Below, one piece after another: positions 1 to 9,091 of a stretch of 64,000 nucleotides of DNA. Each line of letters opens with the position of its first letter. Within the stretch, counting starts at the first letter, position 1. This stretch comes from Bacteroidales bacterium UBA1184. GTDB taxonomy: Bacteria > Bacteroidota > Bacteroidia > Bacteroidales > ML635J-15. The DNA lies in contig DBYO01000032.1 of the NCBI GenBank assembly GCA_002310235.1, positions 1 through 64,000 of the forward strand. The letters run 5' to 3'. The notes beneath the pieces were generated by a model. That model was not told the DNA's origin and did not search any database. It saw only the letters and a list, made by a program, of their open reading frames with translations. Position numbers and translations under genes: made by a program.

Positions 1-69
1 GTTTTTCATGTCGGCTTTACCTTCAGCTGTCTTTCCACCAAAGGTATAAACATACTTTACTTTACTCAT
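1..69 (-). CDS. ppdK: Pyruvate, phosphate dikinase, N-terminal fragment
   Basis: Only the first 23 residues are in the window, running off the left edge. They begin MSKVKYVYTFGG and continue KTAEGKADMKN, which matches the conserved start of bacterial pyruvate, phosphate dikinase just before its LLGGKGANLAEM segment. The enzyme interconverts pyruvate, ATP and phosphate with PEP, AMP and pyrophosphate in the cytoplasm, and in anaerobic Bacteroidota serves PEP/pyruvate cycling. The ATG is at 67-69 and a TAnnTTTG box lies about 40 bases upstream. The identity rests on a short but characteristic stretch; the rest of the gene cannot be judged here. Confidence 0.85.
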   Translation of the reverse strand, partial: MSKVKYVYTFGGKTAEGKADMKN

Positions 70-110
70 TTAACAGTAAATTTTAATTTATAATTCCTTT
101 AAAACGGGCG

Positions 111-118
111 CAAAATTA
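111..118 (-). promoter_or_regulatory. Bacteroidota-type -7 box upstream of ppdK
   Basis: Read on the minus strand this is TAATTTTG, fitting the TAnnTTTG consensus recognised by the Bacteroidota primary sigma factor. It lies 42 bases before the ppdK start. No convincing -33 TTTG was seen, so this is a motif-level call only. Confidence 0.5.
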
Positions 119-231
119 ATAAAAAAAATTATACCTTATTATATATAACAGCAATTTGTTGATAAAAAGATGAATTGTTATGGAAAGGCTTGATTTTTGG
201 CGATTTATGTTATGCAGAAGCATTGTTTTAC

Positions 232-256
232 GAAAAAAGCGGCCAATCAGCCGCTT
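232..256 (-). terminator. Rho-independent terminator after tRNA-Ala
   Basis: On the minus strand, directly after the tRNA, AAGCGGC (256-250) and GCCGCTT (243-237) form a 7-bp stem with a 6-base loop, followed by a run of T. It ends the tRNA transcript before ppdK. Confidence 0.8.
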
Positions 257-261
257 CCTTC

Positions 262-338
262 TGGTGGAGTATATCGGGGTCGAACCGATGACCTCATGGC
301 TGCCAGCCATGCACTCTAGCCAACTGAGCTAATACCCC
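262..338 (-). tRNA. tRNA-Ala (anticodon GGC)
   Basis: The minus strand folds as a full cloverleaf. The acceptor GGGGTAT pairs with ATACTCC, the anticodon loop is CTGGCAG with GGC at positions 34-36 on a CATGG/CCATG stem, and the T-arm is ATCGG-TTCGACC-CCGAT. The 3' CCA is encoded (264-262). It reads GCC and GCU alanine codons. A terminator follows directly. Confidence 0.95.
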
Positions 339-349
339 AATCCGTTAGA

Positions 350-1579
350 TTAATTTTTTACAAAATTACCATTAATTTCTTTATTCTCGAACGAAATGTT
401 GAATAAATAATTTCCATTTCGCAAAGTGCTAACGTTGATGTTGTTGTGTGAACTATTTACCTTTTCTTCCTTTACAAGAGATCCGTTTACCGAGTATATG
501 CGGATTGTTCCATTGGGCATATCTTCGATATCGATGTTAAGGATGTCGGAAGTCGGGTTAGGGTAGATGTTTGCTGAGATTGTCTGACTTTCGACGCAAT
601 TATTATTTCCATATCTAATTGCAAGATACTTAGTGTGGGTCATACCTGGATTGACGGTCATTTCTACTATCGGGTAGTTGTCGTTTGCAATCCAGTAGTT
701 TAACGTAGTACTGGTGGATGTCATCGGGAAACTCATGTCCATGCGTTCAGCCATTGCTTGACCGATATTTATTGATTGTCCAAGTATAAGCGACATAAAA
801 GGATCAGTGATGGTAAGTGTGCAGCTGTTTATGTCTGTAAATTCGGTACCATTGATCCTGTGCAGCGACAAGTTGGTTACATAAGAATGCTGTCTGTTTT
901 CGCGAAGATATTCGTATGTTCCTTGCATCATTCTGCTGCCCGAAAGTGTCATATTACCAGTTTCGTCAAACTGCGACGAGTAGGTTACATTTATATCTAT
1001 CTTTATTGAGTCGTATTCGCTTATAAGCATTTGGTAAATAGTTGTTCCATATTCACCCATTTCATTGAAACTTTGTTGCAGCGAACTTATGTGCTCTTTG
1101 TATTTTCCGTGAGCAGTGTTGTTGGTCTGCGAGTTCAACGTTGCTGGGAAAGAAATTACGTCCATAGGCTCATCGAAAACGACATCTATGTTGTCGCTAA
1201 GACCGAGTTGTGCTATGGCTCCGCTTACTCCAATACAAATGGCTTTTGTATCGGTTACATTTATGTGCATTCTCATGCCGTCTTTATTGGCAAACGAGCA
1301 GGTTTCACTAGAGAATTCACCTTCTGTTGCTGGTGTGTCATATACAGCAGTGTCCTTTATTCCAGATACGTTGAACATTTGTTCTAACGAATTTCCTAGT
1401 ACAAACGGATTGGTTACGATATTTGCGATTGCAACCGAGTCTTCACCGTCGTGTTCTACTGTATAAATATCTCTAGCTGCATTTCCAGGAATATAATAGT
1501 TGCTCGAAGTTATGCTTACCTGTGCGAATGCAGATATACATGCAAGCGAAAGTGCAGCAATTGTTAGTGCTTTTTTCAT
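350..1579 (-). CDS. Secreted protein with T9SS C-terminal sorting domain
   Basis: A 409-residue protein of unknown function. It has a cleavable signal peptide (MKKALTIAALSLACISAFAQ). The last ~75 residues form a type A T9SS sorting domain: IYPNPTSDILNI, then IRIYSVNGSLVKEEKV and a final LRNGNYLFNISF strand. It should cross the inner membrane by Sec and the outer membrane by the PorU/SprA system and be attached at the surface or released. The body (about 20-330) has no recognised enzyme motif. It follows the lipoprotein at 1588-1998 by 8 bases and probably shares its transcript. Confidence 0.85.
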   Translation of the reverse strand: MKKALTIAALSLACISAFAQVSITSSNYYIPGNAARDIYTVEHDGEDSVAIANIVTNPFVLGNSLEQMFNVSGIKDTAVYDTPATEGEFSSETCSFANKDGMRMHINVTDTKAICIGVSGAIAQLGLSDNIDVVFDEPMDVISFPATLNSQTNNTAHGKYKEHISSLQQSFNEMGEYGTTIYQMLISEYDSIKIDINVTYSSQFDETGNMTLSGSRMMQGTYEYLRENRQHSYVTNLSLHRINGTEFTDINSCTLTITDPFMSLILGQSINIGQAMAERMDMSFPMTSTSTTLNYWIANDNYPIVEMTVNPGMTHTKYLAIRYGNNNCVESQTISANIYPNPTSDILNIDIEDMPNGTIRIYSVNGSLVKEEKVNSSHNNINVSTLRNGNYLFNISFENKEINGNFVKN

Positions 1580-1587
1580 GTCGAATC

Positions 1588-1998
1588 CTAGTTGAATACT
1601 GTTTGTTCGTTGATTTCTATTGTAACATCAGCAGTCTTGTCGTTTTCGAGAACAAGAACACCCATACCTCTTCTTATCGGATGAGTTCTGTCGGCAGCTT
1701 TTGTAGCTTCAACCTTAAGAATTGATTCATATTTGAATTCATATTCCAGAATACCGTCAGATTTTGTGTATTGAGTGTCGGCTATGGATTTGGTTTCGTC
1801 TTTTAGGTAAACCATTGTGTGGGCGCTGTCCGAATTGTTTGCCTTTACTATTACCATAGCATCTTCAACTGGCTGTTTGTCAGTGTCAACGATTCTTACT
1901 ATGGCTTTTGGTGCTGCAGGTCTTCTGCATCCCGACATAAAACTCATGGCTCCAAGCGCTACGGCTAAAACCAAAATTATTACAATATTTTTTTTCAT
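1588..1998 (-). CDS. Small predicted lipoprotein
   Basis: About 136 residues from the ATG at 1998. Longer in-frame starts at 2004 and 2034 would put non-hydrophobic residues before the signal peptide, so 1998 is preferred. MKKNIVIILVLAVALGAM is a lipoprotein signal ending in MSGC, whose Cys would be lipidated. The mature part alternates short beta segments (IVRIVDTDKQPVEDAMVIVK resembles a carboxypeptidase-regulatory/prealbumin-like fold) and ends with acidic strands. Function unknown. It is divergent from the cyclophilin-like gene at 2070 and upstream of the T9SS protein. Confidence 0.8.
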   Translation of the reverse strand: MKKNIVIILVLAVALGAMSFMSGCRRPAAPKAIVRIVDTDKQPVEDAMVIVKANNSDSAHTMVYLKDETKSIADTQYTKSDGILEYEFKYESILKVEATKAADRTHPIRRGMGVLVLENDKTADVTIEINEQTVFN

Positions 1999-2069
1999 AC
2001 TCATACTTGAAATTTTTGCTAATTTTACGCCCACAATATTAATAAAAAAAACAATATAAATTATTATTT

Positions 2070-2951
2070 GTGAAAAAAATATTGAGGATACTTATTGTGT
2101 GCATGTGCTGCATGGGACTTCTACAATCGTGTAGTCTTTTGCGTAATCCTTTAAAAATAAAGAATTACGTAGAGGTGGAGACTACTAGTGGAAGTTTTGT
2201 GGTCGGTCTGTATCAGGGTACACCTGCGCATCGCGATAATTTCAAAGAAAAGTGTTCTTCAAAGTTTTACGATGGCACAATGTTGTATAAGTCGGTGCGA
2301 AATAGCGAGTATTCGTTCGGTTTGCGTGATGGATATACGGAGACAAAAGTTTTGGAGTCTGACTTTAAAAATGGAACGTCTTTGCCAGCCGAATTCGATG
2401 CTAGGATTTTGCCCAGACGCGGAACTGTTGCTATGAAGCGAATGGAAGGTGCGCAAAACTCAGAAAAAAAATCGGATGCATGCTTGTTCTTTATTGTGGA
2501 TGGTGGCACTAAAGTGACTGCAAGAGAAGTAAAGGCTGCTGTAGCATTGAAAAATCGTGATACCTATAAAATATATATAGATAAATTCCTTGCTTTGCCC
2601 GAAAATGCTAGTTTGAAGGATAGTCTAAATTCGTTGCGTTCTATGAGTACAATGAAACAATATAATGAGTTGTATGCTGAACTGATGAAAAAGGTTAAAC
2701 CGCAGATCGAAAGCGATGGGGTCGAGTTGTTTTCGATTTCCGAAAAGAATATCGAAAAGTATGTCGAAGAAGGAGGAGTCCCCATGTTTGAAGGATATTA
2801 TACTGTTTTTGGCGAAATATCTGTTGGAATGGAAATCCTTGAAAAATTTTCGAAATTAGAGACAAAAATAGATCGTTCACCCAAAGAGAAGATAACAATA
2901 GTTTCTACTAAAGTGTTGAATAAAAAAGAGTTTAAAAAGAAATATAATTAG
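2070..2951 (+). CDS. Cyclophilin-type peptidyl-prolyl isomerase-like lipoprotein
   Basis: A 293-residue protein starting at GTG (2070). The signal ends LLQSC, so the protein is a predicted lipoprotein of the periplasm or outer membrane. Residues ~33-150 carry cyclophilin features: YVEVETTSGSFVVGLY, NF, FYDGTMLY, RGTVAMKRM and SDACLFFI. The fold resumes with YYTVFGEISVGMEILEK after a ~90-residue helical insert. The usual FHRxIxxFxxQGGD active-site segment is replaced by LYKSVRNSEYSFGLRDG, so the catalytic Arg seems absent. It may be a chaperone-like protein rather than an efficient isomerase. The M16 protease gene follows immediately. Confidence 0.85.
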   Translation: MKKILRILIVCMCCMGLLQSCSLLRNPLKIKNYVEVETTSGSFVVGLYQGTPAHRDNFKEKCSSKFYDGTMLYKSVRNSEYSFGLRDGYTETKVLESDFKNGTSLPAEFDARILPRRGTVAMKRMEGAQNSEKKSDACLFFIVDGGTKVTAREVKAAVALKNRDTYKIYIDKFLALPENASLKDSLNSLRSMSTMKQYNELYAELMKKVKPQIESDGVELFSISEKNIEKYVEEGGVPMFEGYYTVFGEISVGMEILEKFSKLETKIDRSPKEKITIVSTKVLNKKEFKKKYN

Positions 2952-2957
2952 TTGAAT

Positions 2958-5903
2958 ATGAAAAGAATAGTTTTCTTACTTGTGGCGATGGCATATTGTG
3001 CAATCGTTTTTTCCCAGTCAAATAAGAGTCTTGAAGTTGTGCATTATGAATTGGCCAATGGATTGAATGTTTATCTTAACGAAGATCCCAACGCATCGGT
3101 TGTTCTTGGTGCTGTTGCAATTAAGACTGGTGGAAAATACGATCCTGCCGACCATACAGGAACATCGCATTATCTCGAACATATGATGTTTAAGGGTACC
3201 GATGAAATAGGTACTATCGACTACAAAACCGAAAAGGTTTACCTAGACAGCATTGCCATGAAGTATGACGAACTTGCAAAAGTATCTGACGATACCCGTC
3301 GCAAAGAAATCCAGAAAGAAATCAATGCTTTGTCGTTGAAAGCTGGAAAGTATGCAATTCCTAACGAACTCGACAAGTTGCTCGACGGTATGGGTGCTAC
3401 AATGGTAAACGCTTTTACATCCGACGAAGTTGTTGCATATTTCAATGCGTTTCCTGTCGGTCAGATGCAAAAATGGATGGAACTCTATTCTCATCGTTTC
3501 AAACATCCGGTCTTCAGGTTGTTCCAGTCGGAATTGGAAACCGTATTTGAGGAGAAAAACATGTATGCCGACGAATTTCAGTCTAATCTGATGGAGTCGT
3601 TTTTGTCGCATTTCTACAAAAATCATCCTTATGGAACGCAAACTGTTATAGGTACTGCCGATCATATTAAAAATCCATCGCTTACTACCATGCAGAAAAT
3701 GTACGACACATATTACGTCGCCAACAATATGGCATTGATAATGACAGGAAATTTCAAGGTGTCGGAAGTAAAACCTATGATTGAAAAGTATTTTGGTGAG
3801 TGGCGTAAGGGGGATGTGCCCGAATATCCGAAGTATGAGGAGAAGCCTTTCGATGGCGTGGAGAGGGTTGAAGTATCTATGTCGCCAATCAGGATAGGTG
3901 TTCTCGGTTATCGAACTGTGACAATGAAAGACAAGGCTATGTATGCTCTTTCGGTATGTCAGGCTTTGCTCAACAACTCATCATCAACTGGTTATTTAGA
4001 CAAACTTATGAACGATGGAAAGTTGTTGGCAGCAATGGCTCTCAACAACGAGCGTCTCGACCACGGTGGTATGATGGTGGTCTATGTGCCTAAAATTCTG
4101 GGACAGAAGTTTGACGATGCCGAAGCCTTGGTCGTGAATGAAATTAATCGTCTGCGCAACGAATATGTTGACAAAATGCAATTGGAAGCAATAAAACTCG
4201 AAATGATAAAGAATTTTGAACAGGAAATGGAAGATCCTGAAATGCGTGCATACAGAATGGGAGAGTGCTTTATTGCAGGAAAAGAGTGGGATGAAATTCT
4301 TGCTTATCCAAAAATCATTGAAAGTTTAACTCCTCAGGATATCAAGGAGGTGGCTGAAAAGTATTTAAATGACAACTATATTTCTTATCGTTCTAAGATG
4401 GGATTCCCCGATAAGGATAAGCTTGACAAGCCTGGATTTGACCCAGTTGTGCCCGAAAACGCTGAGGTTTCATCAGATTATGCTAAAAAGTTCGAGGAAA
4501 TGTCTGTGAAGACTATGTTGCCCGAATTTGTTAAGGAAGGCAAAGACTACGAGTATTACGATCTTGCAAAACCATTAAACGCAAAAAAAAGTAGTAGTAA
4601 GGAAGTTAAAAAGAATACACTTACTGATTTTGCAAGCGGCAGTGGTTTGTATTATTCCAAGTTCGATCAAAACGATATATTCAATATGGAGATTAAGTTT
4701 AAGACTGGTCTTAAGGATAATCCAAAATACGAGCAGTTAGCGTCTTATCTTCAGTATATCGGTACTTCGAAGTTGACAAATGATGAGTTTAACAAGGAAC
4801 TGCAGAAATATGCCGCTTCATTCTATGTTTCGGTTGACGACAACTATTTTACAATTTCGATAGATGGTTTCAATAAATTTTTCAAAGAGACTTTAAATTT
4901 GGTTTTTAGTCTGCTCTCCGATGCCAAAACCGATGATTCCAAACTCAGTAGAATTGCTGAAGAAGATGCTATGGGGCGTAAGATGGAGCGTAAGTCCACC
5001 GATGACGTCGCATCGGCATTGTTGCAATATGGTATATATGGCGAAAATTCAAAGTTTTTGCGTCGCACTAGCACAAAGGCTGTATCTAAAATTAACTCCG
5101 ATGAGTTGATGGAGGCTCTCTCGCAAGTAAAGCAATATCCGTTTAACGTGCATTATTCAGGCAATCTAAAACCAGAAAGTGTCATTGCTGTGATTAAAAC
5201 TATGCAAGTCGAAAGTGCAAAGCAAGATGTTGACAGAGAATTCCCCAAAGTACTTCCTGTAAAAGAATATACAGAAAATACAATATTGTTCCTCAACGAC
5301 TCAAAGGCTTTGCAGAGCAAAATTTACTTCTATATAGAGGGTAATGTTCTTGACGATAAGCAGCTTGCAAACATGGATGCATTCAACCAGTATTTTGGAA
5401 CTGGTATGTCGTCAATTGTGTTCCAGGAAATCAGAGAATTCCGTTCTATGGCATATACAGCGTATGCTGTAAGCCGTCCAGGTTTGACGAAGAAAGAAAA
5501 GTCAAAATTTGTAGCATTTATAGGTACGCAGAGCGATAAGACTATTGATGCAATCTCTGTGATGACAAGACTTATCAACGATATGCCAATGAAAGAGAAG
5601 CGTATGCGTGGTGTAAAGGATTATTTGATGCAGTCGCTGTTGACTTCCAAACCCGATGAGCGCGAAATTACCGAAACTGTTGAAGGATGGAGACTTTTCG
5701 GATATAAGGATGATCCTCGCATTATGCAATACGACATTTATCAGTCGTTGGAATTTGATAATATTGTTGATTATTACAAGCGGAACATTCATGGTCGTCC
5801 GATGCTTATAACAATAGTCGGTAACAAGAAGAAAATCGACATGAAAGAACTTGCAAAGTATGGCAAAATTATTGAAGTAAAGCAGAAAACAATAATGAAT
5901 TAA
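2958..5903 (+). CDS. M16 family zinc metalloprotease (insulinase/pitrilysin type)
   Basis: About 981 residues. The ATG at 2958 is preferred over an in-frame TTG at 2952; either gives a signal peptide ending VFSQ. The N-terminal half holds the inverted zinc motif HYLEH (HxxEH) followed by MMFKGT, and the third ligand Glu within ELETVFEEKNMYADE about 75 residues on. The second half repeats the M16 fold without the zinc motif, as in two-repeat bacterial members. It is probably periplasmic and degrades peptides or processes exported proteins. It begins just after the cyclophilin-like gene and is followed after 8 bases by the nuclease-family gene, so the three are likely one operon. Confidence 0.93.
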   Translation: MKRIVFLLVAMAYCAIVFSQSNKSLEVVHYELANGLNVYLNEDPNASVVLGAVAIKTGGKYDPADHTGTSHYLEHMMFKGTDEIGTIDYKTEKVYLDSIAMKYDELAKVSDDTRRKEIQKEINALSLKAGKYAIPNELDKLLDGMGATMVNAFTSDEVVAYFNAFPVGQMQKWMELYSHRFKHPVFRLFQSELETVFEEKNMYADEFQSNLMESFLSHFYKNHPYGTQTVIGTADHIKNPSLTTMQKMYDTYYVANNMALIMTGNFKVSEVKPMIEKYFGEWRKGDVPEYPKYEEKPFDGVERVEVSMSPIRIGVLGYRTVTMKDKAMYALSVCQALLNNSSSTGYLDKLMNDGKLLAAMALNNERLDHGGMMVVYVPKILGQKFDDAEALVVNEINRLRNEYVDKMQLEAIKLEMIKNFEQEMEDPEMRAYRMGECFIAGKEWDEILAYPKIIESLTPQDIKEVAEKYLNDNYISYRSKMGFPDKDKLDKPGFDPVVPENAEVSSDYAKKFEEMSVKTMLPEFVKEGKDYEYYDLAKPLNAKKSSSKEVKKNTLTDFASGSGLYYSKFDQNDIFNMEIKFKTGLKDNPKYEQLASYLQYIGTSKLTNDEFNKELQKYAASFYVSVDDNYFTISIDGFNKFFKETLNLVFSLLSDAKTDDSKLSRIAEEDAMGRKMERKSTDDVASALLQYGIYGENSKFLRRTSTKAVSKINSDELMEALSQVKQYPFNVHYSGNLKPESVIAVIKTMQVESAKQDVDREFPKVLPVKEYTENTILFLNDSKALQSKIYFYIEGNVLDDKQLANMDAFNQYFGTGMSSIVFQEIREFRSMAYTAYAVSRPGLTKKEKSKFVAFIGTQSDKTIDAISVMTRLINDMPMKEKRMRGVKDYLMQSLLTSKPDEREITETVEGWRLFGYKDDPRIMQYDIYQSLEFDNIVDYYKRNIHGRPMLITIVGNKKKIDMKELAKYGKIIEVKQKTIMN

Positions 5904-5911
5904 TTCGGTAT

Positions 5912-7189
5912 ATGCGTATTAGGTTCGAAATATTATTGTTGGCACTTGTTGCTTTTTCGCTGTCCGTCTTTTCGCAGGGCAGGATAAAGGTGATGAGTTA
6001 CAACTTGTTGAATTTCAATAATCTTACAAGTTATTGTACGGCAGAAAACAATTCATACCAAACTAAGGCTGGCTATCTGGCGACCATTGTCGCCAATCAG
6101 CAGCCAGACATACTTTGTTGCTGCGAAGTAGGCAAAAGTCATCAATCATTGGCATATACAATTTCGTATATACTAGGCAACTCGCTGAATGTCAATGGAG
6201 TTAATCGTTGGGCATCGGCATCGGCATCGGGAAACGAATATCTTAATAATGCTCTTTTTTACGACAAAAAGAAACTGATACTTGTTGCCCAAACCAAAGT
6301 CAATACCGATATTCGCGAGATAAACATCTACAAACTGAAACATATTTCAACTGGTGACACTTTAAAGGTTGCAATTGCTCATCTAAAGGCTGGTGATGAA
6401 TATCATTGTTCAGAATGTCCTGCGCAACGCGGAACAGAAATTCAAGATTTTATGAACTATCTGGTTACACAGGGCAACAACGACAATTTTATTGTCTGTG
6501 GCGACTTCAATGTTTATAAGGCATCGGAGCCTGCGTTCCAGAACCTTGTGAATCCTTCGTATATGCCCATTGCATTCTACGACCCTGTAAACCAAATGGG
6601 AAACTGGAATGGAAACGAGAACTTTAGCGAATACCATACACAATCTACGCATAGTGGCAACACCAACTGTTTTTCTGGTGGCGGTATGGACGACCGCTTT
6701 GACTTCATACTTATGTCGGGTAGCATAATCAACGGAACCAAAGGTATAACATATCATCCAAACTCGTATTGGGCAGTGGGACAGGACGGAAATAGGTTCA
6801 ATGGTGCTATCAATTCGCCTCAGAACAATACTTTGCCGTCAAATGTAATCGATGCGTTATACAACATGAGCGACCATCTTCCTGTGGTCGCAGAATTCGA
6901 TTTTGGTGATGTCGGCTTTGCTTCGGAATCGACCGATGCTGGTTTCCTGTCGATAGTGCAGAACCCAGTATCCGATGTGTTGACCATGAGGATTAGAACA
7001 GAAAAACCTCGTGAGGTGTCGGTGGATATATATTCTTCACTTGGTGTATTGTTGCGTCATTACCAAGAGAATGTACTAGCTGACGAGGTACTCGAATACG
7101 ATGTTGCCGACTTGCCCAACGGTGCATATATTGTGAATGTAAGGTCGGAAGGCGTATCGGTTTCGCATAGGGTGATAAAAGCTGAATAA
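5912..7189 (+). CDS. Secreted endonuclease/exonuclease/phosphatase family protein with T9SS domain
   Basis: 425 residues with a signal peptide ending SVFSQ. The EEP fold is shown by VMSYNLLNFNN at the start, CCCEVG (metal-binding Glu), HLKAG, VCGDFNVY (Asp/Asn pair), DDRFDFILMSG and the terminal SDHLPVVAEF with the catalytic His. The last ~75 residues, from VQNPVSDVLTMRI to LPNGAYIVNVRSEG, are a T9SS type A sorting domain. The protein is therefore an exported nuclease or phosphodiesterase that could scavenge nucleic acid or phosphate. Its substrate cannot be told from sequence. Third gene in the 2070-7659 run. Confidence 0.9.
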   Translation: MRIRFEILLLALVAFSLSVFSQGRIKVMSYNLLNFNNLTSYCTAENNSYQTKAGYLATIVANQQPDILCCCEVGKSHQSLAYTISYILGNSLNVNGVNRWASASASGNEYLNNALFYDKKKLILVAQTKVNTDIREINIYKLKHISTGDTLKVAIAHLKAGDEYHCSECPAQRGTEIQDFMNYLVTQGNNDNFIVCGDFNVYKASEPAFQNLVNPSYMPIAFYDPVNQMGNWNGNENFSEYHTQSTHSGNTNCFSGGGMDDRFDFILMSGSIINGTKGITYHPNSYWAVGQDGNRFNGAINSPQNNTLPSNVIDALYNMSDHLPVVAEFDFGDVGFASESTDAGFLSIVQNPVSDVLTMRIRTEKPREVSVDIYSSLGVLLRHYQENVLADEVLEYDVADLPNGAYIVNVRSEGVSVSHRVIKAE

Positions 7190-7191
7190 AT

Positions 7192-7659
7192 ATGGAAGGC
7201 GAATATGCAGAACTGATGAAGCGCCTGAAACGTCTCGACGGCAAGAAACTTGACGCGTTGTTTCATCGTATGCACGACGAGGAGTCGGAAAAGATCGACT
7301 GCCTGCAATGCGCAAATTGCTGCCGGAGCCTTGGCCCTCGGTTCATACAGAACGACATCGCACGCATGGCTTCTCACCTTAAAATGAAGGAATCTGCCTT
7401 TATCGACCAGTATCTGCGCATCGACGAGGACGGCGACTATGTTTTCAAGTCTATGCCTTGCCCTTTCCTTATGCCCGACAACTACTGCATGCTCTACAAT
7501 TCGCGCACTAAGGCTTGCCGCGAGTATCCGCATACCGATTCAAAAAACATAAAAAGCATATTGAAAATCTGTGAGTTAAATGCACAGACTTGTCCTATTG
7601 TGAAGAATATATTTGAAAGGATTAGAAAAAACGATTATGATCTTCTTAGACGGTTGTAG
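7192..7659 (+). CDS. YkgJ family cysteine-cluster protein
   Basis: 155 residues. CLQCANCCRSLGPRF and a second cluster CPFLMPDNYCMLY...CREYPH are the hallmark of the YkgJ/UPF0153 family, whose cysteines are thought to bind zinc or an iron-sulfur cluster. Cytoplasmic, with no signal peptide; function in the family is not settled. It starts 2 bases after the nuclease-family gene, and its 3' end overlaps the convergent lpxB by 14 bases. Confidence 0.88.
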   Translation: MEGEYAELMKRLKRLDGKKLDALFHRMHDEESEKIDCLQCANCCRSLGPRFIQNDIARMASHLKMKESAFIDQYLRIDEDGDYVFKSMPCPFLMPDNYCMLYNSRTKACREYPHTDSKNIKSILKICELNAQTCPIVKNIFERIRKNDYDLLRRL

Positions 7660-8779
7660 TCCGTCTTACCATATCGTCGGCAATTCGTCTGTAAACGCCC
7701 TTTTCTCCAAGACGCCCGTATAGTTCCTTGTAGTCGTTTTCGATGGTTGCTCGCTTTTCGCCGCCAACAATTATTTTGCCGAGTTCGTCTGTGGCATTGC
7801 CTACGGTGAGGTCGTCCTGGATAAGTTCGCGTACGCTTGGCTTGTCGAGGATAAGGTTTACCAGCGATATGTATTTTACTCCCGAAAAACGCGATACCTG
7901 TCTGGCTATGAATACTGAAAATGCATCGGCCTTGTAGCAGACAACCTGCGGAACACCGAACAATGCAGCTTCGAGTGTGGCTGTTCCTGAGGTTACTAAT
8001 CCAGCTTCGGCGTGGGAGAGGATTTCGTAGGTGCTGTTGAACAGGAGTTCAACATTTTCAGGTTTCTGGACAAGGAATTGATCGTAGTATTCCTTGTTGA
8101 TGGCTGGTGCGCCAGTGATTAGAAACTCGTATTGTGGATAATTTTTTGCTGTTTCGAGCATTACGGGCAGCATTCTGCTTATTTCCTGCTTGCGACTGCC
8201 TGCCATTGTGGCTATAATCGGCTTGTCGGGCAGATTGTGCATCTGGCGGAATTCGTCAATGCTTTTGGCTTTGTATGACGAAGTTACATCGACAAGCGGA
8301 TGACCGTAGTATTCGACATCGATGTTGTATTTTGCGTAGAAAGCCTTTTCGAATGGAAGGATAGTGTACATACGGTCGGTGTTGTCGCGAACCTTATAAA
8401 CACGGTTAGCCTTCCATGCCCACACGTTGGGCGAAATGAAGTACAATACCTTGAAGCCTTGTTTCTTGGCCCATTTCGCAATTCGGAAGTTGAACCCAGG
8501 GTAGTCGACAAGTACGAGAGCATCTGGACGGAAGTCGGTAATCTGCTGTTTTACAAGCTTTATGTTCGCAAAAATTGTCGAAAGGTTCTTTGCAACTTCG
8601 ACGAAGCCCATAAAGGCGAGGTCGCGTATGTGTTTGTGCAGTTTTACGCCTTGGGCAGCCATAAGGTCGCCGCCCCAGCCTTCGATGGTGGCTTCGGTGT
8701 CGGCAGCTTTTATCTGCTCGACAAGGAAAGACCCGTGCAGGTCGCCCGATGCTTCTCCGGCAATTACGAAATATCTCAT
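7646..8779 (-). CDS. lpxB: Lipid-A-disaccharide synthase
   Basis: 377 residues from the ATG at 8779 (MRYFVIAGEASGDLHG, the conserved LpxB start). The frame stays open 126 bases upstream, but that extension lies inside the preceding gene and is unlikely to be translated. LpxB joins UDP-diacylglucosamine to lipid X to form the lipid A disaccharide at the inner membrane. Visible family motifs include PDALVLVDYPGFNFR, YFISPNVWAWK, GHPLVD, ATMAGSRKQEI and TSGTATLEAALFGVPQVVCYK. Its ATG overlaps the stop of the upstream membrane gene by ATGA, giving a surE-membrane protein-lpxB operon. Confidence 0.97.
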   Translation of the reverse strand: MRYFVIAGEASGDLHGSFLVEQIKAADTEATIEGWGGDLMAAQGVKLHKHIRDLAFMGFVEVAKNLSTIFANIKLVKQQITDFRPDALVLVDYPGFNFRIAKWAKKQGFKVLYFISPNVWAWKANRVYKVRDNTDRMYTILPFEKAFYAKYNIDVEYYGHPLVDVTSSYKAKSIDEFRQMHNLPDKPIIATMAGSRKQEISRMLPVMLETAKNYPQYEFLITGAPAINKEYYDQFLVQKPENVELLFNSTYEILSHAEAGLVTSGTATLEAALFGVPQVVCYKADAFSVFIARQVSRFSGVKYISLVNLILDKPSVRELIQDDLTVGNATDELGKIIVGGEKRATIENDYKELYGRLGEKGVYRRIADDMVRRTTTV

Positions 8780-9090
8780 TTCATGAATGTGAGTACGACA
8801 AATATCAGCGTGTAGATTACCAGCGAGTAAACAAGTCCCTTGACTGCATACCAGTAGTCCAACTTCTTGAAAATGAAGTAGGGGATAAGGTCGGCGAAAA
8901 CGCAAAGACTAGGTGGCAATATCGACTTTATTTCGATAAGCCTGTTTATGAAATCGACAAATCCCCATCCGTACATGAAGTGTTCGATAAGGAAATAGAT
9001 GAAAAAGGCTATTATTGGAACAATTATTCCAACCAACATGCCAAAAATTGGCTTGTTGAATCTCTTTATCATGTTAGGTCTGGCTTCCAT
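8776..9090 (-). CDS. Small membrane protein between surE and lpxB
   Basis: 104 residues with about three hydrophobic segments: FGMLVGIIVPIIAFFIYFLI, a middle PPSLCVFADLIPYFIF, and a C-terminal GLVYSLVIYTLIFVVLTF. No catalytic motif was seen. It sits 1 base after surE and overlaps lpxB by 4 bases. Small membrane proteins in this position occur in other Bacteroidota, so an envelope role is plausible but unproven. Confidence 0.82.
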   Translation of the reverse strand: MEARPNMIKRFNKPIFGMLVGIIVPIIAFFIYFLIEHFMYGWGFVDFINRLIEIKSILPPSLCVFADLIPYFIFKKLDYWYAVKGLVYSLVIYTLIFVVLTFMK

Positions 9091-9091
9091 A

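Noticed and set aside
116..310. Open frame of 64 codons on the minus strand
   Set aside because: It overlaps the tRNA-Ala and its terminator and lacks any protein-like composition.
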